The notes under the pieces are model-generated. The model ran no database searches. It was not told where the DNA came from and was given only the letters and a program-made list of their open reading frames with translations. The position numbers and the translations under genes are program-made. Shown here piece after piece: positions 54,380 to 62,969 of a DNA stretch of 64,000 nt. Each line of letters opens with the position of its first letter. Position 1 is the stretch's first letter. Source of the DNA: Putridiphycobacter roseus (GTDB lineage Bacteria > Bacteroidota > Bacteroidia > Flavobacteriales_D > Crocinitomicaceae); assembly GCF_003234935.1 (NCBI RefSeq), contig NZ_QKSB01000001.1, positions 248,001 to 312,000 of the forward strand, in the 5' to 3' direction.

Positions 54380-57300
54380 ATGTACATAGTATTTGACACC
54401 GAAACCACAGGCTTACCAAAAAGATGGAACGCACCCATTACCGACACGGACAATTGGCCGCGTTGTATTCAAATTGCATGGCAAGTACATGACCAATGGG
54501 GAACGGTTGTTGAATCAAAGGACTACTTAATTAAACCTGAAGGATTTAACATCCCTTTTGATGCGGAACAAATTCATGGAATTTCTACTGAATTAGCCGC
54601 GCAAGATGGAATAGAATTAAATGAAATGCTACATGCTTTTAACGAAGCATTGACTAAGGCCGACTTTGTAGTAGGACAAAACGTCGGTTTCGATTTAAAT
54701 ATCATGGGATGTGAATTTCACCGTCAAGGTATTGAAAGTCCTATGCTAGACATGGCCGTTTTGGACACTTGTACAGAAACAACGGCAAAATTATGTCAAT
54801 TACCTGGTGGTAGAGGTGGTAAATTTAAACTGCCTACCTTAACTGAATTACACCAACATTTATTTGGTGTTCCTTTTGGAGAAGCACACAATGCTACTGC
54901 TGATGTGGAAGCGACTGCACGTTGCTTTTTTGAACTGATCAGGACGAATATATTTTTGAGTAGTGAGTTAAAACAAGGAGATGACTACCTCAGAGATTAC
55001 CAAATAAAAAATCCAGCTCCCTTTCAATTAATAGGTTTACAACACCTTAATTTAAAAGAAGAGAGTGCAAAAATAAAAGCCAGACAAACAGAAGAGTCTG
55101 GTCCGAGTAAAGCGGAGATTAAAGCGAATATTGAAGCCTTAAGCGACATAAGTTTTTCGCACCTACACAATCATTCCCAATTTTCAATTTTGCAATCCAC
55201 CACAGGCATTGTTGATTTGGTGCAAAAAGCAGTCGCTGAAAAAAGTGACGGGGTAGCCTTAACCGATTCTGGCAACATGATGGCCGCCTTTCACTTTGTA
55301 AGGGCAGCATTAAACCACAACAAATCGGTTGCTGCCAATATAAAAGCTGCCGAGGAAAAGGGCGAAACTTGTGACGAAAAACCGATCACCCCTATTGTGG
55401 GATGCGAATTTAACATTTGTAAAGACCACACGGATAAATCGAACAAAGACAATGGCTACCAAGTGGTACTGTTGGCCAAAAATAAAAGAGGCTATTTAAA
55501 CCTTGCAAAAATGTCGTCCATAGCCTTTACAAAAGGCTTTTACTACATCCCTAGAATTGATAAAAAAATTGTTGAACAATACAAAGAAGACATCATTGTT
55601 TTAACTGGTGGTACCAACGGGGAAATACCTAATTTAATTTTAAATGTGGGGGAAAAACAAGCCGAAGAAGCTTTGCTTTGGTGGAAGGAAACATTTGGAG
55701 AAGATTTATACATTGAATTAATCCGTCATGGCTTAGAAGCCGAAAATATCATCAATGATGTATTGGTGAAATTTGCAGAAAAACACCACATTGAATTGGT
55801 GGCAACCAATAACACCTTCTACTTAAAAAAGGAAAATGCCAACGCCCATGATATACTACTCTGCATTAAAGATGGGGAATTAAAATCAACACCAAAAGGT
55901 AGAGGTAGAGGATTTAGATTTGGACTAGAAAACGAAGAGTATTACTTTAAGTCAACCGCCGAAATGGTAAAACTATTTGCCGATTTACCCGAAGCCGTTT
56001 CCAACACTCAAAAAATTGTAGAAAAATGTGAACCTTACCCACTGGCATCAGACATTTTACTACCCAACTTCCATATCCCTGAAGAATTTAGAGATCCGCA
56101 AGATGAAGCAGATAAAGGAACGCGAGGCGAAAATAACTACCTAAGGTATTTAACTTATGAAGGTGCAAAAAAACGTTGGGGAGAAGAAGGAATAACGGAA
56201 GATGTTAAAGAGCGACTCGATTTTGAATTACAAACCATAGCCAATTCTGGATACCCTGGCTACTTTTTAATTTGTCAAGATTTTTGTCATGCCGCCCGAG
56301 AGATGGGAGTCTCTGTTGGTCCAGGAAGGGGTTCTGCTGCAGGTTCTGCTGTTGCTTATTGTGTAGAAATCACCAATATTGATCCCATTAAATACAACTT
56401 ACTTTTTGAGCGTTTCTTAAATCCTGAAAGGGTGTCCATGCCCGATATTGATATTGATTTTGATGACGAAGGTCGACAAAGTGTGATTGATTGGGTAATT
56501 GAAAAATACGGCGAAAACCAAGTGGCGCAAATTATCACTTATGGTACCATGGCTGCAAAATCTTCTATTCGAGATACAGCCAGAGCCTTAGACTTACCCC
56601 TATTTGAAGCCGATCGCTTGGCTAAATTAGTCCCCGATATTAAATTGGCTAAATTATTTGGTTTAGATGATGTTGAATTGGCGGAGAAATTAGGAAACAA
56701 TCAAGACGATATTGCACGTGCCAATGAATTAAAAAGCATTGCCAACGGCAACGACTTAGCCGCGGAAGTGGTGAACCAAGCCAGACTGCTGGAAGGCTCA
56801 ATGAGAAACACAGGAATACACGCCTGTGGTGTTATCATTACCCCCTCCGACATTACCAATTTTGTACCCGTTGCACTTGCCAAGGATTCTGGCATGTTCT
56901 GTACCCAATTCGACAACTCCGTTGCCGAAGATGCTGGCTTGCTAAAAATGGATTTCTTGGGACTAAAAACTTTGACCCTAATCAAGGATGCAGTCCAAAT
57001 TATTAAGGAGCGACACGGAATAACATTAATTCCAGATGATTTTCCGCTAGATGATGAAAAAACCTATGAACTTTTCCAAAAAGGAGAAACTGTAGGGGTT
57101 TTCCAATATGAATCTGCAGGGATGCAGAAATATTTAAGGGAGTTAAAACCGACAGTTTTTGCCGATTTAATTGCCATGAATGCTTTATATCGTCCTGGTC
57201 CACTCGAATACATCCCTTCGTTTATTAGAAGAAAACATGGGACAGAAGAAATTGTATACGATATTGAAGCCAATAAAGAATATTTAGAGGAAACCTACGG

Positions 57301-58756
57301 AATTACAGTTTACCAAGAGCAAGTAATGCTCCTTTCTCAAAAACTATCCGGTTTTTCAAAAGGGGAGGCCGATACTTTGCGTAAGGCCATGGGGAAAAAG
57401 AATTTGGCGCTTTTGGCCAAAATGAAACCTAAGTTTTTGACGCAAGGTGTCGAAAATGGACACGACCGTAAAGCATTAGAAAAAATGTGGGTCGATTGGG
57501 AAGCCTTTGCATCTTATGCCTTTAACAAATCTCACTCTACTTGTTACGCATACATAGCTTACCAAACGGCTTATTTAAAAGCCCACTACCCTGCCGAATA
57601 CATGGCCTCGGTATTGAGCAATAACATGAACGATATTAAAACGGTTACTTTCTTTATGGAAGAGTGTAAACGTGCTGGCATACCAGTTTTAGGACCAGAT
57701 GTCAACGAGTCGCAATATAAATTTACGGTAAACCAAGTTGGTGCCATTCGTTTTGGACTTGGTGCCATTAAAGGTGTGGGTAGTAAACCCGTTGACTCTA
57801 TTGTAAACGAACGTAAAGAAAACGGCTTTTTTACCTCAGTTTTTGATATGGCAACTCGTGTTGACTTAAGACTTTGCAATAAGCGTGTATTTGAAAACCT
57901 TGTTCTCGCAGGTGGATTTGACTCTTTCGGAAACATTAGAAGATCTCAGTTTTTTACAGAAGACAGCGCAGGAAGACCATTTATAGAAACCGTTACCAAA
58001 TACGGTGCACGTTTTCAAGAAAATGTAAACTCTTCTCAAGTATCCATGTTTGGCGGAGACTCATCTGTTGAGATACCTGTACCACAACCTCCAATAGCCG
58101 ACGAATGGCCTACCCTTACCCAGCTAAGCAAGGAAAAAGAAGTGGTAGGCGTTTACATCTCTGGTCACCCCTTAGATGATTACCGACTGGAAATTGATAG
58201 TTTTTGCAATGGCTGTTCTGTTTCTGATTTAACGCATTTAGAAGAAAATAAAGGGAAAGAATTATTTATTGCAGGCATTATTACATCCGCTGAACACCGA
58301 ACCACCAAAAATGGTAAACCATTCGGCACTTTTGAAATTGAAGATTATACAGATTCAAACAAACAATTTATCTTCGGAGAAAACTACTTGCGTTTTCGCC
58401 ACCTACTTACGGTAGGTACCTTTGTTTTTATGAATGGGAAAATTGGCCCGAAAAAATGGGGAGAAGGCATAGAGTTCTCAGTCAGTACTATTGAACTATT
58501 GGCTGATGTAAAAGAGAAAAAAACAAAAAGTTTAGTACTTACTGTTGAGCAGGCCGACCTAACAGACATGATAATTGATGATTTATTTACCGTAGTTTCA
58601 GATCACTCAGGGTCTTGTCAGTTAAAATTTGTATTGCACGATTATAAGTCAAAAACTAGCTTGAAGATGCCTTCTAGAAATATGAAGGTAAACATCAATC
58701 AAGAATTGATTCGTCAAATTAAAAAATTAGAAGTTTTTGAATGTAAATTAGAATAA
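54380..58756 (+). CDS. dnaE: DNA polymerase III alpha subunit with fused proofreading exonuclease
   Basis: A 1458-residue replicative polymerase. An N-terminal DEDDh 3'-5' exonuclease domain (about 1-190) carries D6 and E8 (FDTETTG), N101 and D105 (QNVGFDLN) and H170 and D175 (EAHNATADVEA). The PHP domain follows with SHLHNHSQFS (H261-H265). The polymerase palm has GPGRGSAAGS and catalytic MPDIDIDFDDEGR (D689, D691, D693). After the fingers and helix-hairpin-helix regions comes a clamp-binding motif, QVSMF (1220-1224), and an OB fold (about 1285-1375). Standard DnaE uses a separate DnaQ; this fusion carries proofreading in the same chain, as I recall for other Bacteroidota. The start is fixed by the first strand of the exonuclease domain. 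MepB follows after 10 bases. Confidence 0.95.
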   Translation: MYIVFDTETTGLPKRWNAPITDTDNWPRCIQIAWQVHDQWGTVVESKDYLIKPEGFNIPFDAEQIHGISTELAAQDGIELNEMLHAFNEALTKADFVVGQNVGFDLNIMGCEFHRQGIESPMLDMAVLDTCTETTAKLCQLPGGRGGKFKLPTLTELHQHLFGVPFGEAHNATADVEATARCFFELIRTNIFLSSELKQGDDYLRDYQIKNPAPFQLIGLQHLNLKEESAKIKARQTEESGPSKAEIKANIEALSDISFSHLHNHSQFSILQSTTGIVDLVQKAVAEKSDGVALTDSGNMMAAFHFVRAALNHNKSVAANIKAAEEKGETCDEKPITPIVGCEFNICKDHTDKSNKDNGYQVVLLAKNKRGYLNLAKMSSIAFTKGFYYIPRIDKKIVEQYKEDIIVLTGGTNGEIPNLILNVGEKQAEEALLWWKETFGEDLYIELIRHGLEAENIINDVLVKFAEKHHIELVATNNTFYLKKENANAHDILLCIKDGELKSTPKGRGRGFRFGLENEEYYFKSTAEMVKLFADLPEAVSNTQKIVEKCEPYPLASDILLPNFHIPEEFRDPQDEADKGTRGENNYLRYLTYEGAKKRWGEEGITEDVKERLDFELQTIANSGYPGYFLICQDFCHAAREMGVSVGPGRGSAAGSAVAYCVEITNIDPIKYNLLFERFLNPERVSMPDIDIDFDDEGRQSVIDWVIEKYGENQVAQIITYGTMAAKSSIRDTARALDLPLFEADRLAKLVPDIKLAKLFGLDDVELAEKLGNNQDDIARANELKSIANGNDLAAEVVNQARLLEGSMRNTGIHACGVIITPSDITNFVPVALAKDSGMFCTQFDNSVAEDAGLLKMDFLGLKTLTLIKDAVQIIKERHGITLIPDDFPLDDEKTYELFQKGETVGVFQYESAGMQKYLRELKPTVFADLIAMNALYRPGPLEYIPSFIRRKHGTEEIVYDIEANKEYLEETYGITVYQEQVMLLSQKLSGFSKGEADTLRKAMGKKNLALLAKMKPKFLTQGVENGHDRKALEKMWVDWEAFASYAFNKSHSTCYAYIAYQTAYLKAHYPAEYMASVLSNNMNDIKTVTFFMEECKRAGIPVLGPDVNESQYKFTVNQVGAIRFGLGAIKGVGSKPVDSIVNERKENGFFTSVFDMATRVDLRLCNKRVFENLVLAGGFDSFGNIRRSQFFTEDSAGRPFIETVTKYGARFQENVNSSQVSMFGGDSSVEIPVPQPPIADEWPTLTQLSKEKEVVGVYISGHPLDDYRLEIDSFCNGCSVSDLTHLEENKGKELFIAGIITSAEHRTTKNGKPFGTFEIEDYTDSNKQFIFGENYLRFRHLLTVGTFVFMNGKIGPKKWGEGIEFSVSTIELLADVKEKKTKSLVLTVEQADLTDMIIDDLFTVVSDHSGSCQLKFVLHDYKSKTSLKMPSRNMKVNINQELIRQIKKLEVFECKLE

Positions 58757-58766
58757 TTTTAGAATT

Positions 58767-59252
58767 TTGACAACCTACCAAACACTTTACCATCAGTCCG
58801 GCCTTAACATTCAAAATTATGAAGAGGAAGCTGAAAGTCGTGAATACCATGCTTGCCGTTTTACCATAAATGGTTTTAAAGTTATTGGTCGTCAGGCAAA
58901 AATAACCCCTACTAAAACTGGGCAATTTGTAACTTCATGGCAAAGAAATAAGGACGGCATCACAGAACCTTTTAACGAAGCTAGTGGCATAGATTTTTTA
59001 GTTATCCATGTGATTAAGGCGGGTAAAATGGGACAATTTATTTTTCCTTTAGCCAGGTTAATTCAAAAAGGTATTATCCATTCTGCTACTAAGGCAGGAA
59101 AAAGAGGTTTTCGTGTTTATCCACCCTGGGATGAAACCACTAGTAAGCAAGCACAAAAAACACAAGCATGGCAACTTCTTTATTTCGTCGACCTATCTGA
59201 TGAGGTTGCAGGGGATTTCTTGAAAAAAACCTATGCCAATAAAACTTTATAA
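58767..59252 (+). CDS. MepB family protein
   Basis: A 161-residue soluble protein. YHACRFTINGFKVIGRQAKITPTKTGQFVTSW, GQFIFPLARLIQKGI and GKRGFRVYPPWD match MepB, first known beside the MepA multidrug pump gene in Staphylococcus. No biochemical activity is established. The start is TTG at 58767, 10 bases after the dnaE stop; no ATG lies before the conserved region. Its last 6 bases overlap the convergent kelch gene's end. Confidence 0.84.
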   Translation: MTTYQTLYHQSGLNIQNYEEEAESREYHACRFTINGFKVIGRQAKITPTKTGQFVTSWQRNKDGITEPFNEASGIDFLVIHVIKAGKMGQFIFPLARLIQKGIIHSATKAGKRGFRVYPPWDETTSKQAQKTQAWQLLYFVDLSDEVAGDFLKKTYANKTL

Positions 59253-60422
59253 AATCACCAAGCGCTTAGTAATTTGTGCGCCATTTTCAGCAGTCAATTG
59301 CAGATAATATACACCTGCTTTTAAAAAGGAATAATCATAAAAATCACTTTGAATTTTTTGAGCAACAACCAAAGCTCCAGTGCTTGTATAAATATTCAAA
59401 GTCAATATTGATTTGCCCAAATTGTGTTGAATATGAAATAACCCCTCACTCGGGTTTGGATAAACTTGAAAATTCAGTATTTCTGCTGGTATTTGGAGTG
59501 CATACATTTGCTTTGAACGGTCAAAATTTTCGGTCAGACCAGTGAGCATGTATACCGCTTGTTCAAGCCCAAAAGAAGCGGCCCCTCTAATTGCTTCACC
59601 AGGCATACTGGGTAAGGTAGACCAAGCCCAACCCTTGATGTCAAAACGCCAAAATTTATTATTAAAAACCTGATTTTCATTCATCCCTGTCCCTACTGCA
59701 ACAAAATCTCCTCCACTTTCAGCTTTTCCGTAAGCATTATACCCTCCGGGATAATCTACCAACTGGCCCCACTGTTCTGTTAAAGGATTAAAAACATACC
59801 AATCTTTATAAAAACCTGTAACTGAATAATCTTTTAAACCCAGTCCCGCAAAACCGAAACCACTTGCCGCGCATGCTACTCCTTCTCTTCTTGCTCCACC
59901 CATAAAATCATCAAGCTGCACCCAACTGTCATCCTTTGGATTATACTTCCAAAAATCACGGTGCACCGTATCGGCATTTGTTCCGCAACCAAAGTAGCCA
60001 TTAGCACCGATAGCAAAAGTGAAACCACCCCAACGCACACCACCAGGGAAATCTTTTTTCTGTATCCAAGTATCTGCTGTGCCGTCATAACACCAAACCT
60101 CAGCTAAACCAACATTACTTTTGCCGTAGCCACCTACCAAATAGGCTTTATCTTCAATACTAAATGCCGCAGTGTATTGTCTTGCCTCGCCTTTAAAACT
60201 TGCTTTCTCCACCCAAGTATTCGCAGCTGCATTGTATTGAAACAGTTTATTACTCTCTGCAAATCCACCCGTTTTACCGGTAACACAATAACCATAATTC
60301 TGAATACTGAAAGCAATTCCATCATCTCTACCCAAGGCGGGAAAACCAGTTTTCGCCTCCCAAACCTGTCCGAAAACGAGACAATTAAACGCCAATAAAA
60401 GAAGAATAAATAATACTTTCAT
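59247..60422 (-). CDS. Kelch-repeat protein with T9SS sorting domain
   Basis: A 391-residue secreted protein with a signal peptide (about 1-18, ending LVFGQ). Residues about 20-300 form a kelch-type beta-propeller: repeated blade text such as GGYGKSNVGLAEVWCYDGT, GCGTNADTVHRDFWKYN and GTGMNENQVFNNKFWRFD. The end is a type A T9SS sorting domain (FQVYPNPSEGLFHIQHN to RLVIL). Kelch propellers bind ligands; no galactose oxidase copper residues are evident. Likely a surface or released protein. The gene ends within the MepB gene on the other strand. Confidence 0.85.
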   Translation of the reverse strand: MKVLFILLLLAFNCLVFGQVWEAKTGFPALGRDDGIAFSIQNYGYCVTGKTGGFAESNKLFQYNAAANTWVEKASFKGEARQYTAAFSIEDKAYLVGGYGKSNVGLAEVWCYDGTADTWIQKKDFPGGVRWGGFTFAIGANGYFGCGTNADTVHRDFWKYNPKDDSWVQLDDFMGGARREGVACAASGFGFAGLGLKDYSVTGFYKDWYVFNPLTEQWGQLVDYPGGYNAYGKAESGGDFVAVGTGMNENQVFNNKFWRFDIKGWAWSTLPSMPGEAIRGAASFGLEQAVYMLTGLTENFDRSKQMYALQIPAEILNFQVYPNPSEGLFHIQHNLGKSILTLNIYTSTGALVVAQKIQSDFYDYSFLKAGVYYLQLTAENGAQITKRLVIL

Positions 60423-60541
60423 TTTGTTTATTAACGCAGATCATTTACTTTTATTTCAGTTAAAATTATTGACAACAATTATAAGAATAGACCACACCCA
60501 TAATTGTATAAAAATAACAGCATAAAGTTTAAAATTTCATT

Positions 60542-60570
60542 TTGAATTAGGGGACAGATGGCTAACTTTG
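60542..60570 (+). promoter_or_regulatory. Promoter of the small CxxC protein gene
   Basis: TTG (60542-60544), an 18-base spacer and TAACTTTG (60563-60570) match the Bacteroidota -33/-7 promoter. It lies 27 bases before the ATG at 60598 and excludes the TTG at 60568 as the gene start. Confidence 0.7.
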
Positions 60571-60597
60571 CAACACAAAAATCAAAAGGCAAAACAA

Positions 60598-60786
60598 ATG
60601 GAAGAAGCAACAATACACGAAGAAATTAAAACCTTAAAAGCGAAGTTAACTGGGAACTTATTCGAAGATGGGGAGACACAACAAGCGATTTACGAATTAA
60701 AAAAACAATTGCAACCAGAAATTGAAAACCAACCAGAATTAGACAATTACGAAGACGAAGACGGCTGCCTTTATTGTGGAAGTTAA
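60598..60786 (+). CDS. Small acidic protein with C-terminal CxxC
   Basis: A 62-residue protein: an alpha-helical, charged N-terminus (EEATIHEEIKTLKAKLTGN and EDGETQQAIYELKKQL), an acidic stretch (ELDNYEDEDG) and the C-terminus GCLYCGS. The CLYC pair suggests a metal or redox site, perhaps half of a zinc ribbon. No family recognised. It has its own promoter and terminator, so it is a complete single-gene unit, which makes it more likely to be real. Function unknown. Confidence 0.65.
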   Translation: MEEATIHEEIKTLKAKLTGNLFEDGETQQAIYELKKQLQPEIENQPELDNYEDEDGCLYCGS

Positions 60787-60803
60787 ACTATATTGAAAAC
60801 ATT

Positions 60804-60842
60804 AAAAAAAGCATTTTATCAGCTGATAAAATGCTTTTTTTT
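60804..60842. terminator. Bidirectional Rho-independent terminator
   Basis: A 19-bp perfect inverted repeat centred at 60822/60823 (core GCATTTTATCAG / CTGATAAAATGC), with A runs on the left and T runs on the right. It can end the 60598 gene on the plus strand and the 60862 gene on the minus strand. Confidence 0.88.
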
Positions 60843-60861
60843 GTCCTATCATTAAACACAA

Positions 60862-62775
60862 TCACTCCACCAAAAGCTTAATACTTTTTTGTTGGGTTGC
60901 GGTTTGAATTTTCAATACATACACTCCTTTGCTGGCGCCTAAAATTTCCAATTGAATGTTGTTCTCCGAATTGGACCTAACAAAACTTACTGCTTCACCC
61001 AAAACATTAAATACTTTTATTTGCTGCACATCCTCAACTGCTGCAACATTAATAGCTATACTTCCTTTACTGGGGTTTGGATAAATTCCAAAAATTTCAT
61101 TATCAAAAACACCTATTCCCAAGCCTACAACCGTGTAGCAAGCTGAAGTGTCGGAACATCCAGATTCAGGAGCAGTAAGTACCACTGCAAATTGACCATT
61201 ATCTGACGCTGTAAAATTTTGATTGGTCTCTCCCACAATTGCCTGACCGGTATTACAGTCAATCCATTGGTAATAGTAGCCAATACCTATGGCATCTAAT
61301 TCATTTTGATTTTGTGAAACTGACGTATTGATTGGATAATAAGTGTAATTTGTGGTTAAAACACTGTCACCACCACAACTGTTTAATAAGGTATCTTTAA
61401 AAACGGTAGACCCAACAATTACATTCCCAACATCATCTAAACGTGGTACGCAAGTTGAATTAACGGTTTGCGTATTTTGAATTTCACAGGCTTCAAATCG
61501 CCAAAGCTGTTCGCCATTCAAGCTATCGGAAGCCCTAAAATAGAGATAAGGTCCCGAAGCCTTTAAATCTCGCACCCCATAAAAATCATCATGATTTGGA
61601 TACATGTATTTTACAATAGTAGAATTTGTGCCATCATGCATCCATAATTGTCCTGTAACACCAGCCGTATCCTGTGTAAAATACAATTTATTATTAAAGA
61701 CTTCCATATAGATATAAGCACAAGAAACCTGGCCGTTTGACCCACAAACTCCCTGACTTAAATCGTGGACCATTTGTACATTTACACCATCATAAGTCCA
61801 CATTTCCCAACCATTAACCCCATCATTTCCTTCAAAATATAGCATTCCATTATACAATTTAAAAGTAGTACCACAACCATTTTCAATTCCTGGATTTAAA
61901 TCAGCGACCAAACTCACGCTATTCCCATCAAACTTTCTTAATTCATAACCGTTTATAGTATCGTACCCTGTAAAATAAAGTGCATTATTATATTCCATGA
62001 AAAGCTCTATTGACAAATCAAAATTAATATTATTAAAGAAGTTTAATTGACTTACATTGGCATTAAGTAAAAATGAAACCTGTGTCCCATCAAATTCATA
62101 TAAATACTGATAATCAGAGTTATGATGACCGATAAAATAAATTTTATTTTGAAACTCAATAAGATATGTAAAACTTAAAGAGCCAAAAGAACCAATAGGA
62201 TTAAATACTGTTGGGACAGTATAAATTAAAATACCATTATTACTATTTAATGTGAAAATTTTATATAAACTTTCTGTTTCGTCATAACCTAAAAACACCA
62301 ATACATTATTATAAGTTATTAAATTACTATAAACTATTACAGAGTCCAATCCCGGGGCAGCCCATATATCAAGGCCATTTGATTGCCAAACTCTATTTTT
62401 AGCTCCATTAACTCCACTGTTGGTATCCAAGCCAATTAAATACATTTCGTTATTGAATGCGGTAAAACCAAAGGGGGCGATTCCCTTGTGAATCACATTT
62501 CCATTTTGTCCATTTATAGCATCTAGATAAACATCTTTCACCAAGGTACAGGTATCTCCATTCGTTTTCCATACTTCTGCACCATAAGTTGAATCTCCTG
62601 CCGAAAAGTAAGTCCAATTATTTTGCATCTCACTAATTTCTCCAGCGTAGCTTTCTTGATACAAAGCTGGATTAAAATATATGCTAGGAGCATCATTAAT
62701 GGCTTGAATCATATATGGCTGCGTAAATGAAACATGCATTAAGGATATAATTAATATGGTAAATAAGTACTTCAT
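60862..62775 (-). CDS. Secreted repeat protein with T9SS sorting domain
   Basis: A 637-residue secreted protein with a signal peptide (about 1-20, ending VSFTQ). Residues about 30-440 carry loosely repeated beta strands: AEVWKTNGDT, LYFTGYDTINGYELRKFDG, LYFEGNDGVNGWEMWTYDG and LYFRASDSLNGEQLWRFEA, matching ELWxxDGT-type repeats common in Bacteroidota. A cysteine-rich stretch (about 440-545, with WIDCNTGQA) follows, and then a type A T9SS sorting domain (IYPNPSKGSIAINV to KLLVE). The ATG at 62775 gives a clean signal peptide; an in-frame ATG at 62793 is the alternative. Function unknown. Confidence 0.8.
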   Translation of the reverse strand: MKYLFTILIISLMHVSFTQPYMIQAINDAPSIYFNPALYQESYAGEISEMQNNWTYFSAGDSTYGAEVWKTNGDTCTLVKDVYLDAINGQNGNVIHKGIAPFGFTAFNNEMYLIGLDTNSGVNGAKNRVWQSNGLDIWAAPGLDSVIVYSNLITYNNVLVFLGYDETESLYKIFTLNSNNGILIYTVPTVFNPIGSFGSLSFTYLIEFQNKIYFIGHHNSDYQYLYEFDGTQVSFLLNANVSQLNFFNNINFDLSIELFMEYNNALYFTGYDTINGYELRKFDGNSVSLVADLNPGIENGCGTTFKLYNGMLYFEGNDGVNGWEMWTYDGVNVQMVHDLSQGVCGSNGQVSCAYIYMEVFNNKLYFTQDTAGVTGQLWMHDGTNSTIVKYMYPNHDDFYGVRDLKASGPYLYFRASDSLNGEQLWRFEACEIQNTQTVNSTCVPRLDDVGNVIVGSTVFKDTLLNSCGGDSVLTTNYTYYPINTSVSQNQNELDAIGIGYYYQWIDCNTGQAIVGETNQNFTASDNGQFAVVLTAPESGCSDTSACYTVVGLGIGVFDNEIFGIYPNPSKGSIAINVAAVEDVQQIKVFNVLGEAVSFVRSNSENNIQLEILGASKGVYVLKIQTATQQKSIKLLVE

Positions 62776-62902
62776 AAAAGATAAATTTTTCATAATAGTA
62801 TGTTTTCTAAACTACTAACTATAATTCACTTAACAAAACTTATTCAAAGAATAGATTTTTATAAAATTACTCCTTTCCGCTCTATCATTAAGTCTGGAGG
62901 AT

Positions 62903-62940
62903 AAAAAAAAATGCCATATCAGCTACAGCGATATGGCATT
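62903..62940 (-). terminator. Rho-independent terminator of the nitrilase gene
   Basis: On the minus strand, an 11-bp perfect stem (AATGCCATATC / GATATGGCATT) with a 9-base loop is followed by a run of T, about 30 bases after the stop of the 62970 gene. Confidence 0.85.
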
Positions 62941-62969
62941 CATCAATTTTATATTTGGCCTTTTAAAAT

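Noticed and set aside
60568..60597. TTG start for the small CxxC protein
   Set aside because: The TTG lies within the -7 promoter box, so it cannot be in the transcript.
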